DNA from: Marinococcus sp. PL1-022
Lineage (GTDB): Bacteria; Bacillota; Bacilli; Bacillales; Marinococcaceae
Direction: 5' to 3'
Length of the DNA stretch: 64,000 nucleotides
Assembly (NCBI RefSeq): GCF_033845285.1
Contig: NZ_JAWXCX010000001.1
Coordinates: forward strand, 1,255,495-1,319,494
The notes under the pieces were generated by a model. That model did no database searches. It was not told the DNA's origin and saw nothing but the letters and a program-made list of their open reading frames with translations. The position numbers and the translations under genes are program-made. Shown one piece after another: positions 15,947 to 24,003 of the stretch (within the stretch, counting starts at the first letter, position 1; every line of letters starts with the position of its first letter).

Positions 15947-16186
15947 CTACAAATGAAAGTAGTAGCCTGCTGCCATAAAAACGAAAAAGCTGTTGGCCAT
16001 CAGAAATGTTGGTAGAAGCAGCCACCACAGACGGCCAATCACAGCGAGAACAAAGCCAATAGCACCGAAGGCCTGGCCAATGATCCAGTAGCTGAACCCG
16101 TAATCCCAAATAAAGTTGGGCAGCCACGAAGCCAGGCTCAGAAGCAGACATAAGGAGCTCCATTTGCGAAGCGTGCGACGGTGCAT
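15947..16186 (-). CDS. Small three-helix membrane protein, 79 aa
   Basis: A basic N-terminus (MHRRTLRKW) is followed by three hydrophobic segments rich in Trp and Phe. GGAGGAGG lies about 10 nt before the ATG at 16186; an upstream GTG/ATG region overlaps that site. No family recognised. Its end is about 100 nt upstream of the minus-strand tubby-like gene, so the two may be cotranscribed. Confidence 0.68.
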   Translation of the reverse strand: MHRRTLRKWSSLCLLLSLASWLPNFIWDYGFSYWIIGQAFGAIGFVLAVIGRLWWLLLPTFLMANSFFVFMAAGYYFHL

Positions 16187-16467
16187 GAATAAGCCTCCTC
16201 CCAAAATTCCAACACATTGTAATAATGCAAGTGAATTTCATTTTCGGGTGTTTGGGAAAAAATTGCAACTTGGACTAGAAGGAGAAGTTTTAAGAAGCAG
16301 AGATATAAGCAAATAAGCTTGGCTGCGGTTGCAGTTCTGGAAAGATAAATAGTACAATTCAAATAAATAGGAATAATTTTACATAAATAGTTTTTTCAGG
16401 TTCTGATCAGACTGAAACAGTAAGTGAGAAGAGTAAGAGAACGGACGTGTATATAGGAGGAGGCAAC

Positions 16468-16689
16468 ATGAAATTTCTCCAGGTTATGAAAGGGTTACTG
16501 ACGATATGGATTGCCATTCACAGTTTGAGTGTGATGGTTTTATTAATATTATTGCTGCTTGCAGTTCCCGGTACCGATTTTCCTTTAAGCTCTGTCGGAT
16601 CATTGATTGCGGGAATATTGGGATATGCTGCTGTCGAGTATAAATTAAGGCAAAAGAAAGAAAACCAAAAGGAAAACGTGCAGGAATAG
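16468..16689 (+). CDS. Small two-helix membrane protein, 73 aa
   Basis: Two hydrophobic segments (LLTIWIAIHSLSVMVLLILLLLAV and a Gly/Ala-rich one, LIAGILGYAAVEY) and a strongly charged tail (KLRQKKENQKENVQE). AGGAGGAGG is 6 nt before the ATG at 16468; a short in-frame extension upstream would place the binding site inside the gene. Family not recognised. Confidence 0.7.
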   Translation: MKFLQVMKGLLTIWIAIHSLSVMVLLILLLLAVPGTDFPLSSVGSLIAGILGYAAVEYKLRQKKENQKENVQE

Positions 16690-16821
16690 CAATATTAAAA
16701 TACAAAAGCGCGAGGGGGCTTTACTTGAGCCTCGGAGCTGTAAAACGGGAAAAAACCAATAGCAGCATGTACATCTTTATAATTTTTAAGCAAGTAAATA
16801 TTCAAAGGGAGTGAAGAATCC

Positions 16822-16950
16822 ATGCAGCTTTTTTGGTTTTCCATGCTGTCATCATTTTTTATAGTATCGCTGGTTTTTCCATTTCTGGTGCCGTTAGTGG
16901 CTGTACCGTTTATCTTTTTATTCAATAAACGAATTAAAGCAAAGCATTGA
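16822..16950 (+). CDS. Small membrane protein, 42 aa
   Basis: A 42-codon frame with AGGGAG about 10 nt before ATG. Nearly the whole protein is one or two hydrophobic helices (MLSSFFIVSLVFPFLVPLV, then PFIFLF), followed by NKRIKAKH. The hydrophobic-then-basic pattern and binding site support a real gene. It ends 15 nt before the convergent tubby-like gene. No family recognised. Confidence 0.55.
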   Translation: MQLFWFSMLSSFFIVSLVFPFLVPLVAVPFIFLFNKRIKAKH

Positions 16951-16965
16951 TCTATAGAAAAGATG

Positions 16966-17517
16966 TTAACTGGAAAGCTCCAGGAAGGTAAAAAATGTTT
17001 GGAAAACCCCGAGCAGCAGCATGTCGTCATGTTCTTTGGAGCTTATCTCAATTTCATGCCTGGAAACCGGACTGAAGCGCTCGGTATGCGCTTCTACTAC
17101 CGTTTCGTCGCGCGCATATCCATACGTCTTCGCAGACAATTTGACTGATTCAAAAACAATGCTCTGCTCTTCACCTAATTCAAGCCACATCGTATCCTTC
17201 GACACGTCGAGTTTGGTTTTTAACAGGCCGATAGTATCTCCATTATGATACACATCCCATTTTGTGCCAATCAGGTTTTTATGTAATGGCTGCTGATAAA
17301 AGCTGTAATTGCTCCTGGTCTCACTGCTTTTGACGGTAATATTAAATACACTTGTAGAGCCGTTCATGAGCGCTCCCAGGCCCTGCGTGAGAAATCGTTG
17401 CCACTTACTGTTATAAAAAAGGTTAACCGTGTATCTTTGCTTATTCTCTGCATCGGAAACAACCGACTCCTGTTGAGAAGTATTGATAAGATGTTCGCGG
17501 TAAAAATATGTCGTCAT
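16966..17517 (-). CDS. Second tubby-like fold protein
   Basis: A 183-aa soluble protein with alternating strand patterns (TYFYREHLINTSQ, RSNYSFYQQPL, KWDVYHNGDTIGLLKTKL, HEIEISSKEHDD) and a hydrophobic C-terminal helix (MLLLGVFQTFFTFLEL), the layout of tubby/LURP-one-like proteins. The ATG at 17517 has GGGAGAGG 6 nt upstream. Its start codon lies almost back to back with the divergent small membrane protein gene, implying overlapping control regions. Related in architecture to the protein at 15336-15839, though direct similarity is not obvious by eye. Confidence 0.6.
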   Translation of the reverse strand: MTTYFYREHLINTSQQESVVSDAENKQRYTVNLFYNSKWQRFLTQGLGALMNGSTSVFNITVKSSETRSNYSFYQQPLHKNLIGTKWDVYHNGDTIGLLKTKLDVSKDTMWLELGEEQSIVFESVKLSAKTYGYARDETVVEAHTERFSPVSRHEIEISSKEHDDMLLLGVFQTFFTFLELSS

Positions 17518-17569
17518 GCGGTCCTCTCCCTTTTTTTTAATAATCATTTTGTCTTTGGTGGTGCTAATA

Positions 17570-17842
17570 ATGATAGTATGGGCAGCCATATTGATTTTAG
17601 GTTTCGTATTTTACTTTCATCTGAAAAAAGGATCTTCAAACAGTTTTAAACCAACCAATCAGACGCTGCGCTCTCTTGTAATAGCTTTTATTATTGTGAA
17701 TCTGGTAGTAATGATTCTCTTCAACGATGTTCCGCACACGCCATTAACCTATTTTGTGCTTGGTGCAGGAACAATGGCTGTTATAGGTATTGTAGTAGAG
17801 ATTATGTTGGCTTATACAAAGAAACATGGGAAAAACACATAA
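17570..17842 (+). CDS. Small membrane protein, 90 aa
   Basis: Three predicted helices: MIVWAAILILGFVFYF at the N-terminus, SLVIAFIIVNLVVMILF and YFVLGAGTMAVIGIVVEIML. Basic linkers (HLKKGS, KKHGKNT) set the topology. The ATG at 17570 has GGTGG about 8 nt upstream. The frame is open back to an ATG at 17516 that overlaps the start of the divergent gene, but that start lacks a binding site. Family not recognised. Confidence 0.6.
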   Translation: MIVWAAILILGFVFYFHLKKGSSNSFKPTNQTLRSLVIAFIIVNLVVMILFNDVPHTPLTYFVLGAGTMAVIGIVVEIMLAYTKKHGKNT

Positions 17843-17966
17843 GACTGAAGATAGGAGTTTGTTCATTTATGGTAAAATTAGTTATAAATGTAATTTAAAT
17901 GGTACCATAAAAAGAAAATGCAAGACACACCATACGTTACAAAAAAAGGAGGATAGCGGGCAATCA

Positions 17967-18152
17967 ATGAAATGGACAATGAAGGATACACGTTTGTTTA
18001 TTATATATATAATCGTTGGCTCTGTGTATGTATGGTTATTTAACCTCTTTTCAAGCCACCACCATTCATACCTTTCGTTGCTGGGGATAGGGGTTTTGTA
18101 CGTGTACTTTACTAAGCTGCTTACAAAACTGGAAAAGAAAAAGCGTACCTAA
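17967..18152 (+). CDS. Small two-helix membrane protein, 61 aa
   Basis: Starts MKWTMKDTRLF, followed by two hydrophobic segments (IIYIIVGSVYVWLFNLF and YLSLLGIGVLYVYF) flanking a histidine patch (SSHHHSY), and a basic tail (KLEKKKRT). AAAGGAGG lies 13 nt before ATG, slightly far. It has the layout of a small Bacillus transporter-regulator or stress peptide, but no family is recognised. It precedes the four-gene paralog array in the same direction. Confidence 0.6.
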   Translation: MKWTMKDTRLFIIYIIVGSVYVWLFNLFSSHHHSYLSLLGIGVLYVYFTKLLTKLEKKKRT

Positions 18153-18194
18153 CACGACTTATTTTCACTTTATTGTAGTAAAGGAGGTAGCTTT

Positions 18195-18494
18195 ATTTAT
18201 ACGTCAAATGCGTACAATGTCGCTCTTGTGCTCAATCTCATCTGCGGCGGACTAATCACTCTTTTTATGACCGGTGCTTTTATCACGGGCTTTATTGCGG
18301 AAGGAGACGGGCAAAACCTATGGGGCTATCTGACTCCGGTCGCTTTCGTCCCTCCAGTGCTGACAGCCGTTTACACGTATAAAACAAAGTCGAAATGTCT
18401 TTTCTGGCTCACTATTGCGCTCTGCTGGATACTATCCATTCAATCGATACGCGTAGCAAGCTTCATTCGTGAGTTTGTTCTTTATTTTCAATAA
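18195..18494 (+). CDS. Paralog array member A, membrane protein with apparent ATT start
   Basis: Encodes 99 aa with three hydrophobic segments and the array motif YKTKSKCLFWLTIALCW. AAGGAGG (18181-18187) is 7 nt upstream of an in-frame ATT at 18195, where the protein aligns with its paralogs (initiator-YTSN here, MYTSR in member B, initiator-YSSN in member D). The first conventional start, GTG at 18228, has no binding site and would remove the conserved N-terminus. I therefore infer initiation at ATT, a rare start codon usually seen in genes that sense initiation fidelity such as infC. Function unknown. Confidence 0.65.
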   Translation: MYTSNAYNVALVLNLICGGLITLFMTGAFITGFIAEGDGQNLWGYLTPVAFVPPVLTAVYTYKTKSKCLFWLTIALCWILSIQSIRVASFIREFVLYFQ

Positions 18495-18530
18495 ATAGAG
18501 GAAGGCAGCTGAAAAGAGAGGGGTAGTTCG

Positions 18531-18809
18531 ATGTATACTTCCAGATGGCGCACATTAGTATTAGTTTTACATATTGTCTGGAGCGCTGTGTTTACTTATT
18601 TTATGAGTGCCAGCGTGTGGAACGATGCTATTCCTGAAGGGAAATGGGAATATATTGTTCCTTTTCACTTTCTGATTCCATTACTTGTAGGAATTTATAC
18701 ATTAAAGACGAGGTCCAAATGTGGATTTGTGTTCACCATCGCTGCCTGCTGGCTGTGTCCTTTTTTGTCGACTCAGGTTATGTGGTTCATTGAAGGCTTT
18801 TTTCGATAG
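18531..18809 (+). CDS. Paralog array member B, membrane protein
   Basis: 92 aa starting MYTSRWRTLVLVLHIVW with a normal ATG and GAGAGGGG 7 nt upstream. Three hydrophobic segments; the shared motif reads LKTRSKCGFVFTIAACW. It is closest to member A in both the first five residues and this motif. The ordinary ATG start in this copy anchors the N-terminal alignment that points to ATT starts in A and D. No known family. Confidence 0.72.
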   Translation: MYTSRWRTLVLVLHIVWSAVFTYFMSASVWNDAIPEGKWEYIVPFHFLIPLLVGIYTLKTRSKCGFVFTIAACWLCPFLSTQVMWFIEGFFR

Positions 18810-18820
18810 GGGGGTTGAAG

Positions 18821-19111
18821 GTGGAGAGGGCCTATAAGCGAACACTTATTATTAATGCTGTTTTAAGCTATTTTCTTGCGGCAGGTTTAACCGGGCTTTT
18901 AGCTGGCGGGCCCTTTACCGATCAGGAAAGCGATAACCAGCTGTTTTATTTAGGTATGGCCGGTTATGTCGCTGTCTTAGCCGTTATCGGCTTTGCGTTC
19001 TACAAACGCACCGAATTTTGGCGAACGTTTGGAATTATTTCCTGTTGGACATTCCCGGTTATTGGGCTGGGAATAGCTTTTGTCATTTCTGTGGCGCAAA
19101 GCATAATGTAG
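18821..19111 (+). CDS. Paralog array member C, membrane protein
   Basis: 96 aa from GTG at 18821 (MERAYKRTLIINAVLSYF), with AGGGGGG 6 nt upstream; a TTG at 18815 would abut the binding site. It is the most divergent copy: the shared motif is FYKRTEFWRTFGIISCW followed by FPVIG. Eleven nt separate it from member B, so the array is likely one transcript. Function unknown. Confidence 0.68.
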   Translation: MERAYKRTLIINAVLSYFLAAGLTGLLAGGPFTDQESDNQLFYLGMAGYVAVLAVIGFAFYKRTEFWRTFGIISCWTFPVIGLGIAFVISVAQSIM

Positions 19112-19193
19112 CTGAGCAAACTGCTTTATCAAGGACAGGAACTAAATTTGTTTAGAATATTTACCTTAAACATAAATTTAGGGGGACAGATTT

Positions 19194-19481
19194 ATTTATT
19201 CTTCTAATGTTTACACGATAGTTTTGACTATCAATATCGGACTAACTGGTTTATTTATGTTTCTTATAACATCTGTCGTCACTTCAGCAGGAAACGATGG
19301 CGTTTATTTATTCGGTTTTACCCTTCTTATAGGCTGGTGGATAGCATTATTAATGACCATCCGTGCTATTAAGAGAAAATCGAAGCTCAGGTTCTTCATT
19401 GTGTTGACAGCCGTGTGGGTACTTCCGATTATAAATATTTATATTTTTGGGTATCTGCAGGATTATTTCCCCCAAAGATAG
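19194..19481 (+). CDS. Paralog array member D, membrane protein with apparent ATT start
   Basis: 95 aa with the motif IKRKSKLRFFIVLTAVW and three hydrophobic segments. AGGGGG lies about 9 nt before an in-frame ATT at 19194, followed by TAT TCT TCT AAT (YSSN), matching member A residue for residue at the N-terminus. The next in-frame start, TTG at 19224, has no binding site. As in member A, ATT initiation is inferred from spacing plus alignment. The adenylyltransferase-like gene begins 3-12 nt after its stop. Confidence 0.62.
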   Translation: MYSSNVYTIVLTINIGLTGLFMFLITSVVTSAGNDGVYLFGFTLLIGWWIALLMTIRAIKRKSKLRFFIVLTAVWVLPIINIYIFGYLQDYFPQR

Positions 19482-19493
19482 AGAGTGTATTGG

Positions 19494-20291
19494 ATGAAGG
19501 AAATTGCGTCCGGGGATAACATTGAAGCTTACAGATTCGTCAATCTTCTAGTAGAGAAAATGCATGCGGTGTTAGGCAAAAATTTAACAGGATTGTATCT
19601 GCATGGTTCTTTGGCTTTAGGAGGGTTTCAAGATCATAGTAGTGACATTGACCTGATTGGAATAACAGAAGAGCCTATGGCGAAGGGGGATGCTGAAAAA
19701 CTAACAATGATGCTGTTAGCTTATTCCGCTCATCCTTTTCCAGTCGAAATTAGTTTTTTGAATAAAAACCAACTAACAGATTGGGTTCATCCCAGCCGTT
19801 TTGATTTTCATTTCAGTGAACAATGGAGAAACTATTTTGAATCACAAGTTTCAGAGTTTAATGCTTTTATTTTTCAAGATATGAAAGATGAGGATCTGGC
19901 TGCTCACCTTAAAGTCATCAACCATAGAGGAATTTGTTTGCTGGGAACGCCTATTAACGAAGTTTTTCCCCTGATTCCGGATCGACACTATGTTTCTTCG
20001 ATATTAGGAGATTTTAGAAGTTGTCTGGAGAACATAGAACGGGAGCCTGTATATTGTACGCTAAATATGCTGCGTGTATACCGATATCTGCGAGATTATC
20101 AAATATCTTCAAAACTAGAAGCCGGAAAGTGGGCACAAGATCATTTGCCTGAAGTGTATAAAGAAACCATTCAACTTGTTATTAATCGTTATCTACTTGT
20201 AAATAACAATAAAGAAATTGCCACTGAGGAATTAACTTTCTTAAAAGAACATATAAAAGCAAAGACAAAAAAATTAATAAGTCGATATTAG
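19494..20291 (+). CDS. Aminoglycoside adenylyltransferase-like protein
   Basis: A nucleotidyltransferase of 265 aa resembling AadA/ANT(9) enzymes, which adenylylate streptomycin or spectinomycin. The pol-beta signature LHGSLALGGFQ followed by SSDIDLIGI supplies the G-S and D-x-D residues at about 39-56, and VEISFL gives the third acidic position. The C-terminal half is the helical domain found in this family. The start is ATG 19494 or GTG 19485; neither has a strong binding site, suggesting coupling to paralog D, which ends at 19481. The AT-rich composition fits the accessory zone. Activity on a drug is inferred. Confidence 0.78.
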   Translation: MKEIASGDNIEAYRFVNLLVEKMHAVLGKNLTGLYLHGSLALGGFQDHSSDIDLIGITEEPMAKGDAEKLTMMLLAYSAHPFPVEISFLNKNQLTDWVHPSRFDFHFSEQWRNYFESQVSEFNAFIFQDMKDEDLAAHLKVINHRGICLLGTPINEVFPLIPDRHYVSSILGDFRSCLENIEREPVYCTLNMLRVYRYLRDYQISSKLEAGKWAQDHLPEVYKETIQLVINRYLLVNNNKEIATEELTFLKEHIKAKTKKLISRY

Positions 20292-20501
20292 TTGGAAATT
20301 GAAAACACATGTGATTATAAAATTTAAAAGTACTTATCAAAAAGTGGAAAGAGGTAATGCCAGCAAATAGTAGTAGATAGGCTGGTCGGTCGTGAATGTT
20401 TTTTGGCTTTATTTATTTATCCCAAACTCTATGTTCGTGTGAACAAGGGGGATAGTTAGAGCAGGAGACGTTAAAACACGGTAATAAAGCTTCTTTCATT
20501 A

Positions 20502-20969
20502 TTAAATTAATAAGGCTTTTAGACGCTCACATATCATATCAATATCTAAGTTTGTCGCATCAATCGTGATGTCTGAACTTTCCTTTAATTGCGGAAGGAC
20601 TTGGTAATAATTATGTATTATCTCTTTTCGTTCCTCCAATGTTTTTCCATAATTGTTTGTAGTTCTAGTGTCTATTCTTTTCAATAATTCGTTATGTTCT
20701 ACCGTTAATAGAACCACTAGGTCTACGTATTTATAAATTTGATATTGGTTAGAGTATACACCCGCAATAAACCAATCAGATTTAGGGTTTTCTTTTAAAA
20801 GTGACACTATATTATCTTTATCCAGAACCGTCTCCTCTGTATTACCACTGCCAATATTTTTGACGTAACCGTCATCAGCATCAATAACGTTATAGCCTTG
20901 ATGCTTTAATTTTTCCAGACTGGATGATTTACCGACCCCGGGCAATCCGGTTACAAATACAATCGTCAT
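20502..20969 (-). CDS. P-loop kinase-like protein
   Basis: A small P-loop NTPase of 155 aa of the shikimate/adenylylsulfate-kinase-like type, with Walker A GLPGVGKSS at residues 8-16, DADDGYV as a likely substrate-binding acidic strand, and a lid-like RIDTRTTNNYGKTLEER. The C-terminal IDATNLDID is common in gluconate- and adenylate-like kinases. The ATG at 20969 is chosen because AAGGAG is 9 nt upstream; the upstream residues are polar. It lies in the same direction as the methyltransferase upstream. Substrate unknown. Confidence 0.78.
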   Translation of the reverse strand: MTIVFVTGLPGVGKSSSLEKLKHQGYNVIDADDGYVKNIGSGNTEETVLDKDNIVSLLKENPKSDWFIAGVYSNQYQIYKYVDLVVLLTVEHNELLKRIDTRTTNNYGKTLEERKEIIHNYYQVLPQLKESSDITIDATNLDIDMICERLKALLI

Positions 20970-21058
20970 TGGTGAAGGCTCCTTTTTTATTTGCTGCCAA
21001 TCATTTACTTGGTGAAAGTTATCCAATTAAATAACTGGTATTTAAAAAAAACTAGTTT

Positions 21059-21835
21059 TCATTCAATTTTATGGGCGACGATGCGAATTCGTTGATAGTC
21101 GGCGTACCAGCCGTCACTGGTTTTAAGTTCTGAAGCGAGCTCATGATTGATGGCTGTGTAAAGCTGTTGGCCTTCTCTCTCTGTAAATTCGGGGAAAAAA
21201 TTTTTGGCGAACTGATCCAGCCAGTGATTTAATCCCCGGTCTCCTTTTCCAAGGAATGTAGGTCGCGGGAAATGATGGGCGTAGCTTACGTAAAAGCCTT
21301 GTTTTTCTAAGAGATTTGTATACTCCCCGATACTTGGGAAATACCACGGAATACGCGGGTGGATATCTATCTGGAAGTGCTCGGCCATAACAGTGGAAAT
21401 GCCCCGTATGATGGCAGCTACATTTCCCTTGCCGCCAAACTCGGCTGTCAGCCGTCCCCCGGTCTTTAATACGCTGTAGATGGAAGCCAGCACGCATTCG
21501 GGCCGCTTCATCCAATGAAAAGCAGCATTAGAAAATACAGCGTCGTAATGATCAGAGTAAAAGGCGGATAAATCTTCTGCATCAGCGATATAAAAAGACT
21601 GGTTTGGGTATTTGCTTTTGGCCCGGCTGATCATCTCGGAAGAAGAATCAATCCCGCTTACATAGGCACCGGCCCGTGCAATATCCTGCATCAGATCCCC
21701 AGTGCCGCATCCTATATCCAGAATATTTTCTTTTGGCTTCGGCTGCAGTAATTCGATGACATTCTGGCCGAAACGGGAGACAAAAGCGGCTTGTTGATCG
21801 TAGTGTTTGGCATTCCAAATATGAGTGTTCGACAT
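21059..21835 (-). CDS. Class I SAM-dependent methyltransferase (trans-aconitate type)
   Basis: A Rossmann-fold methyltransferase of 258 aa. Motif I reads ILDIGCGTGDL (residues ~38-48), the acidic residue after strand 2 is in VSGIDSSSEMI, motif II is DAVFSNAAFHW and motif III LKTGGRLTAEFGG. The FSNAAFHW pattern is typical of trans-aconitate methyltransferase-like enzymes; the true substrate is open. AAAGGAG lies 8 nt before the ATG. Transcribed towards the P-loop kinase gene, about 90 nt apart. Confidence 0.85.
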   Translation of the reverse strand: MSNTHIWNAKHYDQQAAFVSRFGQNVIELLQPKPKENILDIGCGTGDLMQDIARAGAYVSGIDSSSEMISRAKSKYPNQSFYIADAEDLSAFYSDHYDAVFSNAAFHWMKRPECVLASIYSVLKTGGRLTAEFGGKGNVAAIIRGISTVMAEHFQIDIHPRIPWYFPSIGEYTNLLEKQGFYVSYAHHFPRPTFLGKGDRGLNHWLDQFAKNFFPEFTEREGQQLYTAINHELASELKTSDGWYADYQRIRIVAHKIE

Positions 21836-22058
21836 AAAATAGCTCCTTTTATAATGGATAAAGATTTATGTGAAGTTATTTTTTCTCAATTCTACTACCG
21901 GCGCATCGAAAGATAAATAAATCTTTTTACCGGCCTAACGTATACATGTGTAATTTTTTATAGAAATAAACAGTGGCGTTTTAATAAAAATGAAGGCTTT
22001 AATCAGTATTTTTTGCAGAAGCCTTTAAGATGAAATAAGGAGAAATGGGTGATGTTAA

Positions 22059-22835
22059 GTGGGAATGGACTTCCACAACTCAAATAATTCTAAAACATAC
22101 GCTACCAGAGAAGCAGACGTATCGTGGTATGAAGCTATGCAGGCGATCCTGCCTTTGCATGATATCTCTACAGCTTTAGATATTGGCTGCGGCGGAGGCA
22201 TTTATACGAAAGCTCTTGCCGATATGGGCATTAAAACAGTTATTGGCGTTGACTTTTCAGAGACGATTCTTCATGGAGCGAGAGAAAACGGGCTGAATTA
22301 TCAGAACATCGATTTTGTGAAAGGCAATGCGCTAGATACGAAGATACAAGCCAACAGCTATGATTTATTACTTGAAAGAGCATTGATACATCATATAGAT
22401 GATTTACCTTCCTGCTTTGCTGAAGCCTATAGGCTCTTGAGAAATAATGGAACATTCGTGATCCAGGACCGAACACCTGAGGATTGCTTATTAGAGGGAA
22501 ACGAACATCATATCAGAGGATTTTTCTTTGAAGCGTATCCGGAACTAGGAGAAAAAGAAAAGAAGCGGAGACACAACAACGATTACGTCATAGATAGACT
22601 GAAGACAGCAGGTTTTAAAAGTATTGAAGTAGTCAAACTATGGGAAACACGTGCTGCTTACAGCAATAAACAGTCATTGCTCGAGGATTTGAGGAAACGG
22701 ACTGGAAGAAGTATATTACATGAATTAACTGAGAAGGAACTAGCAAAATTGGTTCAATGTATTGATCAGGCTTTGCCTGAAAATACAAACATCGTTGAAA
22801 AAGACAGATGGACGATTTGGAAAGCGAAAAAATGA
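22059..22835 (+). CDS. Class I SAM-dependent methyltransferase
   Basis: A 258-aa methyltransferase with motif I ALDIGCGGGIYTKAL (about residues 38-52), VIGVDFSE after strand 2, and RALIHHIDDLPSCF plus LRNNGTFVIQDRTPED as the later core. The C-terminal third (residues ~150-258) does not match a subfamily I know. The start is uncertain: GTG 22059 follows GGGTGA by 6 nt; ATG 22065 is in frame; AAGGAG at 22037 is too far for either. Divergent from the methyltransferase at 21.1-21.8 kb across an AT-rich control region. Confidence 0.82.
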   Translation: MGMDFHNSNNSKTYATREADVSWYEAMQAILPLHDISTALDIGCGGGIYTKALADMGIKTVIGVDFSETILHGARENGLNYQNIDFVKGNALDTKIQANSYDLLLERALIHHIDDLPSCFAEAYRLLRNNGTFVIQDRTPEDCLLEGNEHHIRGFFFEAYPELGEKEKKRRHNNDYVIDRLKTAGFKSIEVVKLWETRAAYSNKQSLLEDLRKRTGRSILHELTEKELAKLVQCIDQALPENTNIVEKDRWTIWKAKK

Positions 22836-22858
22836 AAAAGCAAGCAGGGGTTATTACG

Positions 22859-23154
22859 ATGCAGGATAGAAAAAACATGTTCATACTGCTTATTGGGGTG
22901 ATGGTTCTATTGGCGGGATGCCTAAGCGATGATAAAAGCAGCACCGCAACCAATGAAAGTCCAAATATTGCTGAAGCCGAACTATCCTACACCCAGGATG
23001 GAAAAGAGGTTGAAGCCAGTTTTATCGCTGAATGTCTTCCGAGGGGGCTGCTCACTTACTGGCCTTTTATGAGCAGCGGGGATATCGGTTTATTGAATAC
23101 GCTGACTGGGATGTCACCAACTACCAGAGCGTTGTGCTGAGCAAAACGTTATAG
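22859..23154 (+). pseudogene. Composite remnant: lipoprotein 5' end joined to a GNAT 3' end
   Basis: From ATG 22859 (AGGGG 9 nt upstream) the frame encodes a lipoprotein signal (IGVMVLLAGC, Cys about residue 21) and some 45 more residues, ending VEASFIAEC near 23030. Past that point this frame turns to unlikely sequence and stops at 23140. In another frame the bases from about 23045 to the TAG at 23152 encode HLLAFYEQRGYRFIEYADW and QSVVLSKTL, the characteristic C-terminus of a GNAT acetyltransferase. Two gene remnants have evidently been joined by a deletion. Confidence 0.72.
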
Positions 23155-23181
23155 CAAAAGGGCACTGATTTTTGCATAAAA

Positions 23182-23207
23182 AAAGCAGAGCGCTAGCGTT
23201 CTGCTTT
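23182..23207 (-). terminator. Terminator of the ABC exporter operon
   Basis: AAAGCAGAGCGCT pairs with AGCGTTCTGCTTT (one G-U) with essentially no loop beyond the central bases; on the minus strand a run of seven T follows. Confidence 0.75.
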
Positions 23208-23253
23208 CCGGGAGACGTGTACATAGAGTGTTCTATGACGTGTCTTTTGGTTA

Positions 23254-24003
23254 TTATTCACTGTCTAATCCGTTTTTCTTATAGACGTACATAAATATGC
23301 CCAATGTGAGGACAAGCCAGGCGAGAAGAACGCTGGTGTCTGTGATGTTCCACTGGTACTCCGTGCTCGAAGACAGCGTTTCGGCCAAATTGGCCAGCAC
23401 CCCGCTGTACGTGTAATTCAATACTTCCGCAAACGTCTCATTGAATACTTTGAGCACCGGAGTCGAGGTGAAAAGAACTAAAATAGGCGTGCTGACGAGC
23501 GTAGCCTGTGCCTGGTTTTTAGCGAACACACCAATAATGTAGCCAATCACAATACTGATCAGAGTGGCGAGGGTCGTAATCACCAGATACGTGAACAGCG
23601 GAATGTCTCCAAGAGAGACACCGCTCGCGGGAACGAGCAGAATGTTGGTGGCTACCAGGATTACGAGGATCGGAATCATGCTGCCAATGAAATATTCGGG
23701 CCCTCTCACCGAAGACGTCATCAACACGCGCAGCGTGTGTTTTTCTTTTTCTTCCGCGATCGGGGAGCTGCTCATGGAGATACCGGCAATCGCAATATTA
23801 AAAATCAGGCCAAAGCTGAGCAGAAACCCTTCCGTGGAAAACGGCATCGCTGTTTCGTTTGTATCCACCTGCGGCATGAGATTTCCCATTACTATGACAA
23901 AGATGATGGCAAAAACCGGGGTGAAAATGATGCTCATATTGCTTACAATTAGTCGTAATTTCAATTGAAGCACCGCGCTTATTTTCCGGAACGATACACT
24001 CAC
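23254..24003 (-). CDS. ABC-2 type permease
   Basis: Six membrane segments in 249 aa, of the NatB/YhaP-like ABC-2 type (LIVSNMSIIFTPVFAIIFVIVMG near the N-terminus; TSSVRGPEYFIGSMIPILVIL in the middle). It overlaps the ATPase gene by 4 bp (ATGA) and should form the exporter with it. A LytTR regulator with a degenerate ATPase domain lies upstream in the same direction, which suggests a quorum- or stress-controlled peptide or drug exporter. Substrate unknown. Confidence 0.88.
   Translation of the reverse strand: MSVSFRKISAVLQLKLRLIVSNMSIIFTPVFAIIFVIVMGNLMPQVDTNETAMPFSTEGFLLSFGLIFNIAIAGISMSSSPIAEEKEKHTLRVLMTSSVRGPEYFIGSMIPILVILVATNILLVPASGVSLGDIPLFTYLVITTLATLISIVIGYIIGVFAKNQAQATLVSTPILVLFTSTPVLKVFNETFAEVLNYTYSGVLANLAETLSSSTEYQWNITDTSVLLAWLVLTLGIFMYVYKKNGLDSE

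Noticed and set aside
16695-17030. A 111-codon minus-strand frame
   Set aside because: Overlaps the 42-aa membrane protein gene and the end of the tubby-like gene; the sequence is not protein-like.
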